Notes under the pieces: model-generated
Told to the model about the DNA's origin: nothing
Seen by the model: only the letters and a program-made list of their open reading frames with translations
Database searches by the model: none
Origin: Candidatus Coatesbacteria bacterium RBG_13_66_14
Lineage (GTDB): Bacteria > RBG-13-66-14
Assembly: GCA_001774505.1 (NCBI GenBank)
Contig: MFAF01000043.1
Span: forward strand, 13,188-18,327
Reading direction: 5' to 3'
DNA length: 5,140 nucleotides
Shown here: positions 1 to 5,140 of the stretch, one piece after another
How the letters are laid out: each line of letters begins with the position of its first letter
How positions within the stretch are numbered: the first letter of the stretch is position 1
Translations under genes and position numbers: made by a program

Positions 1-1
1 C

Positions 2-1003
2 GGCGAGCTGCGGGCCGGGGCCCTGTACATCGCCCTCGGCGACGGGGGCCGGTACAACGCCGAGCTCGGCGGGCTATACCCCGAGCCGCGCATCTACGGC
101 GCCCGGCCGCTGGGGTTGAGCCTGGGTCGCGACTTCGGCGGACTCTACTACCGCTTCTGCGCCGGTGTGGGGCGCACGGACGAGCTCTCCGACGACTCCC
201 TCTTCGCCCTGACCGTGGGCTACACCGACGAGGCGGTGGACGTGGCGCTCCATGTGACGGCCGACTCCAAGCCCTACGACGTGCGCAACCTCTTCTTCGC
301 CCAGTACGCCTCCCGGGCCCCCGGCGTGCGCGCGAATTACAGGCCCGGCACCTGGAACATCCGCGAGCTGCAGCTCGACTACGACCCGGTGACCCGCCAC
401 GATCCCCTCCAGACCCTGGCGCTGGGGATGACCCTGGACGGGGGGACCGGGGAGCAGCTCGGGTATCATCTCACCCTGGCCTACGCCTCTTACGCCGACG
501 AGGATCCGGGGGCTACCGAGTTCAACCTGACCGGCGGGAGCCACCTCTTCCTCTACCCGGAGCTCGTCTTCCGCGCCGGATGGTTCGAGGCCTACCTGGC
601 CGGTCTGGTGGATTACTGGAAATCCAACGACATAGACGGCATGGACGTCCTGGACGCCTACAGCACCGGGGAGCTCATCTCCTCGACCCTGGCCTACGAG
701 GTTTACGCCGAGGGCGATTTCCGGATCACGGACAACCTGCGGCTCGCGCTGGGCGGCGGCTACACCGAGCCCTCCACCTCGGGGCAGGACATCTCCTCGA
801 CCTCGGGCGACGACACCTTCGACGTTTCCATCTTCGCCACCCCCAGGGTCATCTGGAGAGTGGAATCGGGGCCGGTCGAGCTCGAGTTCACCCTGGGCGG
901 GCTGTACCGGCAGTGGGCGGTGGCGCTCTACGACGTCACCGGAGGCGATGTGGACGAGAGCCGGGAGATAACCGGCTGGCTGCGGGTCGAGGCGCGCTTC
1001 TGA
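2..1003 (+). CDS. Outer-membrane beta-barrel protein, 3' part only
   Basis: The reading frame is open from the first complete codon at position 2 to a TGA at 1001-1003, giving 333 residues of a gene whose start lies upstream of the window. The residues before the in-frame TTG at 116 have the same beta-strand, Gly/Tyr-rich character as those after it, so that TTG is not taken as the start. The sequence alternates hydrophobic and polar residues in short strands, separated by acidic Asp/Gly/Ser loops such as TSGQDISSTSGDD. The last strand ends in EARF, and a terminal phenylalanine is typical of barrels inserted by the BAM machinery. No catalytic motif and no known porin signature were seen, and no family was recognised. 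Transport or a structural role in the outer membrane is inferred from shape only. A 222-base gap separates it from the next gene, so the two probably belong to different transcripts. Confidence 0.82.
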   Translation, partial: GELRAGALYIALGDGGRYNAELGGLYPEPRIYGARPLGLSLGRDFGGLYYRFCAGVGRTDELSDDSLFALTVGYTDEAVDVALHVTADSKPYDVRNLFFAQYASRAPGVRANYRPGTWNIRELQLDYDPVTRHDPLQTLALGMTLDGGTGEQLGYHLTLAYASYADEDPGATEFNLTGGSHLFLYPELVFRAGWFEAYLAGLVDYWKSNDIDGMDVLDAYSTGELISSTLAYEVYAEGDFRITDNLRLALGGGYTEPSTSGQDISSTSGDDTFDVSIFATPRVIWRVESGPVELEFTLGGLYRQWAVALYDVTGGDVDESREITGWLRVEARF

Positions 1004-1006
1004 CGC

Positions 1007-1032
1007 GGCGGGGGAACCGGCCCGCCCGATTT
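1007..1032 (+). terminator. GC hairpin after gene 1 stop, weak terminator candidate
   Basis: GGCGGG at 1007-1012 can pair with CCCGCC at 1021-1026 across an 8-base loop, beginning 3 bases after the stop codon of the upstream gene. Only three T residues follow (1030-1032), so it is a weak intrinsic terminator at best. It may instead protect the 3' end of the transcript. Confidence 0.35.
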
Positions 1033-1067
1033 CCCGTCTCTTGAGTCCAGACAAGGGGCTTAACCGT

Positions 1068-1134
1068 GTAGGGGCGGCCTGTAACGAGTCCTCGGCGGTC
1101 GTCCGCGGGCGCGGGACTTAAATCCCGCCCTTAC
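1068..1134. repeat. Dispersed GC-rich inverted-repeat element
   Basis: The element is bounded by imperfect inverted ends. GTAGGGGCGGC (1068-1078) faces CCCGCCCTTAC (1124-1134), and 9 of 11 positions are complementary. Inside lie two small hairpins: GCGG/CCGC (1095-1098 with 1103-1106) and GCGGGA/TCCCGC (1111-1116 with 1123-1128, loop CTTAAA). Read in reverse, the right half closely resembles the sequence at 5106-5130 at the other end of the window (GTA, then GGGCGGG, then an ACTT-type loop, then CCCGC). Two related copies in noncoding DNA within 4 kb suggest a repeat family that is common in this genome. No coding capacity is visible. Confidence 0.6.
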
Positions 1135-1202
1135 GGCCAGCGAATCGAGCTATGTCTCTGTCACAACCTCTGGCCTTCCTTCAGCCGTGGAAATCGGGTG
1201 AA

Positions 1203-1228
1203 TCATCCGAAATGCGGGATGAGTCATG
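1203..1228 (+). promoter_or_regulatory. Ribosome-binding region inside a hairpin
   Basis: TCATCC (1203-1208) pairs with GGATGA (1217-1222), leaving an 8-base loop. A further G-C pair (1209 with 1215) is possible if G1216 bulges. The right arm overlaps GGGATGAG, the only purine-rich candidate Shine-Dalgarno sequence before the ATG at 1226. Folding would hide the ribosome site, so translational control is possible, but a six-pair stem is weak evidence. No convincing -35/-10 pair was found in 1135-1202. Confidence 0.35.
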
Positions 1229-1648
1229 ATCGAGACCGGTCGCGTTACGAGGCGTCTCGACGGGGGCCGGGTCGAGGTGGAGGTCGTCCCCGGGGCGGAC
1301 TGCGGCGAGTGCAAAATCTGCGCGGGCCTCGCCGGCGACCGGCCCAACACGCTCGTCGCCGGCGACCCCGTCGGCGTGGACGAGGGGGACTGCGTCCGAA
1401 TCGAGATAGAGCCTAAGAGGATGGTAGGCCTCTCCGCCCTGGTGTTCCTCTTCCCCGTCCTCGCCTTCGTCGCCGGTTACATCCTCACGGCGCTTTTCGT
1501 CGGCCAGGGGACCGCCGGGCAGACCGCCCTCGGCGTTGCGGGCGGGGCCGTGTTTTTAGTCCTCTCCTTCTTTCCGGCGATCCGCATCGCCCGGAACTCC
1601 AAGGCCCCCCTCGTGCGTGTCGTGGAGCGCGTGGAGACGCTCGATTGA
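1226..1648 (+). CDS. RseC/MucC-family inner-membrane protein
   Basis: This 140-residue protein fits the RseC/MucC family (usual length about 150). A short beta-rich N-terminus (MIETGRVTRRLDGGRVEVEV) leads into a cysteine cluster C26-G-E-C29-K-I-C32. A second basic/acidic stretch with G-x-x-V follows (residues 46-62), then two hydrophobic segments at about 67-92 and 100-120, and a charged cytoplasmic tail. E. coli RseC has the same order but spaces its cysteines C-x2-C-x5-C, whereas here they are C-x2-C-x2-C, with an extra C56. Known family roles are positive modulation of the sigma-E envelope stress response and, with Rsx/Rnf electron-transfer complexes, reduction of SoxR. The cysteines may bind a metal or an Fe-S cluster, which is inference. 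The ATG at 1226 is preceded by GGGATGAG. No rnf/rsx, rseA or rseB gene is visible nearby, so the exact role here is open. Confidence 0.82.
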   Translation: MIETGRVTRRLDGGRVEVEVVPGADCGECKICAGLAGDRPNTLVAGDPVGVDEGDCVRIEIEPKRMVGLSALVFLFPVLAFVAGYILTALFVGQGTAGQTALGVAGGAVFLVLSFFPAIRIARNSKAPLVRVVERVETLD

Positions 1649-1670
1649 CGGAGCAATCTGTTCCGCTCCG
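1649..1670 (+). other. Hairpin directly after the RseC-like stop
   Basis: CGGAGC (1649-1654) pairs perfectly with GCTCCG (1665-1670) around a 10-base loop, beginning at the base after the TGA. No T-tract follows, so it does not look like an ordinary intrinsic terminator. It could be a 3'-end stabiliser or a processing site between gene 2 and gene 3. Confidence 0.4.
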
Positions 1671-1688
1671 AGCATCGGGTCCACGGAG

Positions 1689-1707
1689 GTGCGGCCGTCC
1701 GCCTTTT
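1689..1707 (+). terminator. Small hairpin with TTTT, weak attenuator candidate
   Basis: GCGG (1691-1694) pairs with CCGC (1699-1702) around CCGT, and TTTT follows at 1704-1707. The stem has only four pairs, extendable by G1689 with C1703 if T1690 bulges. It may cause partial termination before gene 3, or it may be chance in GC-rich DNA. Confidence 0.22.
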
Positions 1708-1738
1708 CCCGCAAGGAACCCCCTCCCCACGCGCCGTT

Positions 1739-1804
1739 TTGGCCTTCCCAGGACGGCGTCTTTTCCTCATCCCGCTTCTTTTCATCACCCTCCCCGCGGG
1801 AGCG
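1739..1804 (+). other. Signal peptide of the large barrel protein
   Basis: Residues 1-22 show two arginines (R6, R7), a hydrophobic core (LFLIPLLFITL) and an A-G-A cleavage site before S23. This is a classical Sec/SPase I signal. There is no lipobox cysteine. Confidence 0.8.
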
Positions 1805-4800
1805 TCGGAGCTGGCCGAGAGCTACGAGGCCCTCCCCCGGGTGGAGGTCGGCCTCACCGCCGATGGAACGTCCGCGGAGTTTCGGCTCCCCCACCGGCTG
1901 ATACTGGCCGGCAGCGAGATGGTGCTGCGCGACGGAGCGCCGCTCGAGCCCCTCGCCGACTACCGGCTGGACTGCACCGCGGGGGTCCTGGTGATCCTCG
2001 CCGGCCCGCCGCGGGCCGGGACCGTCATCACCGTCGCTTACCGCTACCTGCCCCTCGGCGAGGTCCCGGTGTCCACCGAGCCGCGGAACCTCTTCGAGCG
2101 CCCGGCCGACTACGTGGGCGCCGGCGACAAAGTGAAAATCTCCGGCTCCAAGGGGGTCGGTCTCCGGCTCACCAGCGGCCAGGGGCTGGGCGTGGTCCAG
2201 TCCCTCGACGTTGCCCTCTCCGGGGAGCTTGCCTCCGGGCTCTACATCGAGGGCGTCCTCTCCGACGCCGACCTCCCGGTGAGCGTGGAGGGGACCAGCG
2301 CCGAGCTGGAGGAGCTGGACGTGGTACGGCTCTCGGCCTGGACCGAGAACGTACGCCTGGACCTGGGCGACTACTATGTGCGGAGCGGTGGTGGACCGAG
2401 GGCGGAACGTTACGGCCCCGGCGAGCGCCGTCTCGAGGGCGCCCAGCTCAGCCTGGACTACGCCGGATGGGGCCTCTGGGGGGCGGTGAGCCGGGCCAAG
2501 GGTCAGGCCGCCGCCAACCGCTTCCGCCCCACCCCCGGCGTGAGCGGTCCCTACCAGCTCCGGGGCGAGTCGGGTGAGACGAACCTGGTGCTCCTCGCCG
2601 GGAGTGAGGAGGTGTACCTCAACGGGGTGCGCCTTTCGCGCGGGCTGGGCGCGGACTACACCGTGGACTACTCCCTGGGCACTGTGACCTTCAACCCCGC
2701 CCTGGCCCTCCACGCCTCCGACGAGGTCCTGGTCCGTTTCAGCTACTCCTCCCTCGGCTACCGGCGCGACTTCTACGGCGGACGGCTCCGCCTGGGGATC
2801 GGCCCCGGCGACGGGTTCCTGGCCTATTACCACGAGGGCGACGATCCCGCGGCCGACCTGTGGGGCCTGACCGACGCCGACCGCGACATGCTCTCCCGGG
2901 CGGGGGACCGGCCGGTGAGCCGCCCCCTCTCCGGCCCCGACGCCTTCGAATACGTGGGCGACGGGGAGGGCGACTACGACCTGGTTTACGACCCCCGAAC
3001 CGGCCAGTACTCCTTCCAGCCCTCGCCGGGGGGGGCGTACCGGCGCCGGATCTGGACCATCCCCGCCCCGACCCGCCACCGGCTGGCGGTCCTCGGCGGG
3101 GACATCGTGCGGTGGGAGGATTTCCGCCTGACCGGGGAGTTGGCCCTCTCGGACTACGACCGGAACCTGTTCTCCGAGAGGGACGACGAGGACAACGCGG
3201 CCCTTGCGGGGCACTCTGAGCTCGAATGGCGGCTGCCCCTGGGTTCCGACGCACTGACGTTGAACCTGGGGGGGGAGCGCCGCGAGCCCGGCTTCCGGGC
3301 GCTAACCGCGGCCGAGGACGACCCCGAGCTGCACCGGCGCTGGGGCTATGACCCCGAGGGGAGATACCTGCGCGAGGGGGTGTCGGGGGAGGTCGCCTAC
3401 GGTTTCGGCTGGGGGCCGAAGCTGTCGGTGGGCGGGTCGGGGCTGTGGCTCACCGGCGAGCCGGAGCGGCGCGATACAGCCCAGCCCGGACTGGCCCCGC
3501 CGCGGGGGTGGTGGCGCCGGTTGTGGGAGGTGGAGACCGGCTTGGACTGGCCCGATCCCGTGGGGCTCGTCTACGCCTACCGCCACCAGGAGGGGCGGGC
3601 GTCGGTGGAGCCGCCGGATATCCTCGAGCCGGGGGATTCGGCCCCCACCGAGATGGCGGTGGGAGCAGACGTCCACGACGGGCGGCTGTCCCCCGATTTC
3701 GGCTGGATCCGTCCCCGCGCGTCGGTTTACACCGAGGACCGCACCGGCTCGCCGGATTACGCCCGGCGGGAGCTGGGCGGCGGTTTCACCCTCTACCCCG
3801 CGCCCGCCCTCACGCTGGACTACGACCTGGGCTGGGGCCGCGAGCTGGGAGCCCTGGAGGAGGGGCGGCCCGAGCTGGCCGGCTGGCTGGACCACATCGC
3901 TAAAATCGCCTGGCGGGAGCGCGATTGGAGGCTGTCGCTCTCCTACAGCCACGAGGACGCCTTCGACAACCGCGAGGGCGAGCTGAATCCCGGATCGAGC
4001 GACTCCGGTCGCCTGGAGGCCGGTCTGGTGCCCTGGTCCGGGGCGCTCACCGTGGACGCCTCCTACGAGCTGGCCCGCCGCTGGAGCTACCCCCTCGTCG
4101 AGCAGTTCGTCTACGCCGCCGACGGCGAGGGCAGCTACCGCCGCGAGCCGGACCCCGACGACCCCGACGGCTGGATCTACATCTTCGACCCCGGCGACCC
4201 CGAGGCGTACTACGACCGCGAGCTGCTGCCGGCCGGGGAGCCGGTGCGGGCGATCAGCGTCTCGGGAGGCGTCTCCGTGGGCCTGGCCCCCTGGCGGATA
4301 ATAGATGACGACTGGGCCAGGCTCTTCGAGCTGGAGCTCGAGGCGCGGGCCGCCGACGAGGGGGAGGGCGGGAGCACCCTTGACCGGGCACTCTTTTCCG
4401 ACCTTCTGGGGACCGGGACGCTCAACGGCTCGGTGTCCACCCGGGCGGGGCTGACCCTTTTCCCCACCGCGGCGCTGGGACGGCTGAAGGCGACTTACTC
4501 CTGGCGCGAGGGGCGCGACCGGCGCATCATCCCCCGCGACGAGCGCTACGGCTCCCGGGACCTGGACCTTACTGGGCAGGTGAACCCGCTGGACTGGCTG
4601 CGGTTCTGGGGCGGTGGGAGCCTCGGGTGGGAATGGCGGCGGGGTTCGCTGTCCTACTTCGGGGCGGGGGACGCGGACCGGGACGTGGACAGGTGGCGGG
4701 CGTGGCTGGAGCCGCGGTTCATCCTGGGGCCGTGGCGGCCGAGGATTCGCGCGGCCCGCGAGGTTAGTGTGCAGACCGCCTACGCAGGGGTATCGGAGCT

Positions 4801-5074
4801 GGCGAGCTGGGAGCTCACCCCGGCGCTGGAGCTGCGCATCGGTGGCGTGGGGGACTTGAGCCTGTCGTACCGCTGGCGGTCGAACGAATTGACCGGCCCG
4901 CCCACCACCGAGTCGCTGGTCTACCGGCGGCCCGGCACCGACCACTACTGGCAGGTCTCGTTGCGGATAAACATCGAGCATTACGCGACGGTCACGTTTT
5001 CGTACACCGGGGAGGCCGAGCCGGGGCGGGAGACGGTCCACCGGGGTGAAATTTCGGTCAAGGTGTTTTTCTAA
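1739..5074 (+). CDS. Large outer-membrane beta-barrel protein of an uncharacterised FCB-type family
   Basis: This 1111-residue protein has a signal peptide (about 1-22, cleavage after AGA) and a long C-terminal barrel ending VKVFF. The motif order matches large hypothetical outer-membrane proteins that I recall from Bacteroidota and relatives: an LAGSE module (56-103), S-G-S-K-G with Q-S-L (135-156), L-S-D-A-D-L-P with E-G-T and E-E-L-D (174-194), L-G-D-Y-Y-V (209-214), R-L-E-G-A-Q-L (231-237), G-V-S-G-P-Y-Q-L-R-G (267-276), then a second LAGSE module (286-336). From about 340 on, aromatic amphipathic strands alternate with acidic loops. Mature residues contain a single cysteine, at D-C-T-A-G. 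Function is unknown; the sequence points only to surface or outer-membrane location. The start is uncertain. TTG at 1739 is the only good in-frame start that gives a signal peptide, but the nearest purine-rich site (AAGGAA, 1713-1718) lies 20 bases upstream. It shares a frame with gene 2, 90 bases away. Confidence 0.85.
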   Translation: MAFPGRRLFLIPLLFITLPAGASELAESYEALPRVEVGLTADGTSAEFRLPHRLILAGSEMVLRDGAPLEPLADYRLDCTAGVLVILAGPPRAGTVITVAYRYLPLGEVPVSTEPRNLFERPADYVGAGDKVKISGSKGVGLRLTSGQGLGVVQSLDVALSGELASGLYIEGVLSDADLPVSVEGTSAELEELDVVRLSAWTENVRLDLGDYYVRSGGGPRAERYGPGERRLEGAQLSLDYAGWGLWGAVSRAKGQAAANRFRPTPGVSGPYQLRGESGETNLVLLAGSEEVYLNGVRLSRGLGADYTVDYSLGTVTFNPALALHASDEVLVRFSYSSLGYRRDFYGGRLRLGIGPGDGFLAYYHEGDDPAADLWGLTDADRDMLSRAGDRPVSRPLSGPDAFEYVGDGEGDYDLVYDPRTGQYSFQPSPGGAYRRRIWTIPAPTRHRLAVLGGDIVRWEDFRLTGELALSDYDRNLFSERDDEDNAALAGHSELEWRLPLGSDALTLNLGGERREPGFRALTAAEDDPELHRRWGYDPEGRYLREGVSGEVAYGFGWGPKLSVGGSGLWLTGEPERRDTAQPGLAPPRGWWRRLWEVETGLDWPDPVGLVYAYRHQEGRASVEPPDILEPGDSAPTEMAVGADVHDGRLSPDFGWIRPRASVYTEDRTGSPDYARRELGGGFTLYPAPALTLDYDLGWGRELGALEEGRPELAGWLDHIAKIAWRERDWRLSLSYSHEDAFDNREGELNPGSSDSGRLEAGLVPWSGALTVDASYELARRWSYPLVEQFVYAADGEGSYRREPDPDDPDGWIYIFDPGDPEAYYDRELLPAGEPVRAISVSGGVSVGLAPWRIIDDDWARLFELELEARAADEGEGGSTLDRALFSDLLGTGTLNGSVSTRAGLTLFPTAALGRLKATYSWREGRDRRIIPRDERYGSRDLDLTGQVNPLDWLRFWGGGSLGWEWRRGSLSYFGAGDADRDVDRWRAWLEPRFILGPWRPRIRAAREVSVQTAYAGVSELASWELTPALELRIGGVGDLSLSYRWRSNELTGPPTTESLVYRRPGTDHYWQVSLRINIEHYATVTFSYTGEAEPGRETVHRGEISVKVFF
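1904..2047 (+). repeat. LAGSE module, copy 1 (protein residues 56-103)
   Basis: The 48-residue module has the pattern L-A-G-S-E-x-V, then D-G, A-D-Y-x-x-D, x-x-x-G, and closes with V-x-V-x-Y-R-Y. It aligns with copy 2 at residues 286-336 with two or three small gaps. It is probably a small beta-sandwich or plug-like unit before the conserved central block. This copy is the more divergent one: it has lost the Y-L-N-G of copy 2 and contains the only cysteine of the mature protein. Confidence 0.6.
2258..2380 (+). other. Conserved central block L-S-D ... L-G-D-Y-Y-V
   Basis: Residues 174-214 carry L-S-D-A-D-L-P, E-G-T-S, L-E-E-L-D and, after a strand, L-G-D-Y-Y-V. I recall the equivalent block in Bacteroidota hypothetical outer-membrane proteins as a variant with I-T-D, I-P-I-Q, D-G-N-T and a closing L-G-D. 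The recollection is not checked against a database. Confidence 0.55.
2594..2746 (+). repeat. LAGSE module, copy 2 (protein residues 286-336)
   Basis: The 51-residue module begins L-A-G-S-E-E-V-Y-L-N-G, continues R-G-L-G-A-D-Y-T-V-D-Y-S-L-G-T-V-T-F, and ends V-R-F-S-Y. It directly follows the G-P-Y-Q-L-R-G motif and leads into the barrel. It matches copy 1 in the LAGSE start, the central glycine, the A-D-Y-x-x-D turn and the closing tyrosine. Confidence 0.65.
2945..2977 (+). repeat. DGEG loop motif, copy 1 (residues 403-413)
   Basis: FEYVGDGEGDY matches copy 2 in the pattern F-x-Y-x-x-D-G-E-G-x-Y. It sits in a long acidic segment and is followed by Y-D-P and another tyrosine-rich stretch. It is probably an extracellular or periplasmic loop between barrel strands. 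Confidence 0.55.
4106..4138 (+). repeat. DGEG loop motif, copy 2 (residues 790-800)
   Basis: FVYAADGEGSY has the same 11-residue pattern as copy 1, 387 residues further on. It opens an Asp/Pro-rich loop (residues 803-826), probably a long loop between two barrel strands. Confidence 0.55.
4151..4168 (+). repeat. Tandem 9-base repeat GACCCCGAC x2
   Basis: Two exact, in-frame copies of GACCCCGAC encode D-P-D-D-P-D (805-810), followed by G811. Related GACCCCGG and GACCCCGAG units lie at 4187-4204. The loop looks as if it grew by short in-frame duplication. Confidence 0.6.
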
Positions 5075-5085
5075 AAAGGCGCCCC

Positions 5086-5100
5086 TCACCTCGACGGTGA
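5086..5100 (+). other. Small hairpin after the barrel gene
   Basis: TCACC (5086-5090) pairs with GGTGA (5096-5100) around TCGAC, 11 bases after the TAA. Four A residues follow, so by itself it is not a forward terminator. Confidence 0.3.
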
Positions 5101-5104
5101 AAAT

Positions 5105-5136
5105 GTAGGGCGGGGACTTCAGTCCCCGCCGTTTTC
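5105..5136 (+). terminator. Strong hairpin with T-tract, related to the 1068-1134 repeat
   Basis: A perfect 22-base palindrome lies at 5110-5131, with nine stem pairs (GGCGGGGAC / GTCCCCGCC) around TTCA. It is followed by GTTTT (5132-5136), 35 bases after the stop of the large barrel gene. This is a good intrinsic terminator for that gene. The flank TGTAGG and the ACTT loop also match the dispersed element at 1068-1134, so the terminator may have been supplied by a copy of that repeat. The element may continue beyond the window. Confidence 0.6.
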
Positions 5137-5140
5137 GCCT

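Noticed and set aside
116..118. TTG as the start of gene 1
   Set aside because: The frame stays open and barrel-like to the left edge, and no signal peptide follows this TTG.
74..1054. Long minus-strand open frame opposite gene 1
   Set aside because: The product is rich in Gly, Val, Arg and Pro with no domain or membrane pattern. It is a shadow of the GC-rich third codon positions of the plus-strand gene.
1135..1225. Sigma-70 type promoter before the RseC-like gene
   Set aside because: No -35 and -10 pair with acceptable spacing could be recognised, and the promoter signals of this lineage are unknown.
2001..2019. Perfect 9+1+9 GC palindrome inside the large gene
   Set aside because: It encodes an ordinary A-G-P-P-R-A-G turn, and a stem of this length is expected about once by chance in DNA this GC-rich.
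1645..2577. Plus-strand 310-residue frame overlapping the start of the large gene
   Set aside because: The product is Arg/Pro/Ala-rich, as out-of-frame GC-rich DNA gives, while the competing frame has a signal peptide and conserved motifs.
1556..3214. 552-residue minus-strand open frame
   Set aside because: It overlaps two plausible plus-strand genes and gives low-complexity G/V/P/A-rich sequence with no recognisable motif.
4151..4171. Possible calcium-binding DxDxDG loop
   Set aside because: The spacing of the aspartates does not fit the D-x-D-x-D-G pattern because prolines occupy a key position.
3302..5089. 595-residue minus-strand open frame
   Set aside because: It lies wholly opposite the barrel region and has a biased, featureless composition (Pro, Gly, Val, Arg).

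Overview
The window is very GC-rich (roughly two thirds G+C by eye). It reads as a chromosomal piece from a diderm (Gram-negative) bacterium. Two of its three genes encode tyrosine- and tryptophan-rich proteins with amphipathic beta-strands that end in phenylalanine, as outer-membrane beta-barrels do. The largest gene carries a motif series that I associate with large, uncharacterised outer-membrane proteins of the Fibrobacterota-Chlorobiota-Bacteroidota (FCB) superphylum and its candidate phyla. An uncultured FCB-side lineage is therefore the best guess. The high GC and the short GC-rich dispersed repeats argue against a typical Bacteroidota genome. The lineage call is inference.

Layout, all on the + strand. 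Positions 2-1003 hold the 3' part of a beta-barrel gene whose start lies upstream of the window. Positions 1004-1225 are intergenic, with a GC hairpin just after the stop, a dispersed inverted repeat (1068-1134), and a hairpin that covers the ribosome-binding region of the next gene. Positions 1226-1648 encode a small RseC/MucC-type inner-membrane protein with a cysteine cluster and two membrane segments. A 90-base gap (1649-1738) contains two hairpins. Positions 1739-5074 encode a 1111-residue exported protein that starts at TTG and has two copies of an LAGSE module, a conserved central block and a long C-terminal barrel. After its stop come a small hairpin and a strong hairpin with a T-tract (5110-5136), which resembles the repeat at 1068-1134.

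How the genes relate: gene 2 and gene 3 are close enough to be co-transcribed, although the hairpins between them could reduce readthrough. RseC-type proteins are linked to envelope stress control and to Rnf/Rsx electron transfer. No rnf gene is visible here, so a functional link to the two barrel genes is only suggested by position. No tRNA, rRNA, CRISPR array, transposase or convincing minus-strand gene was seen.
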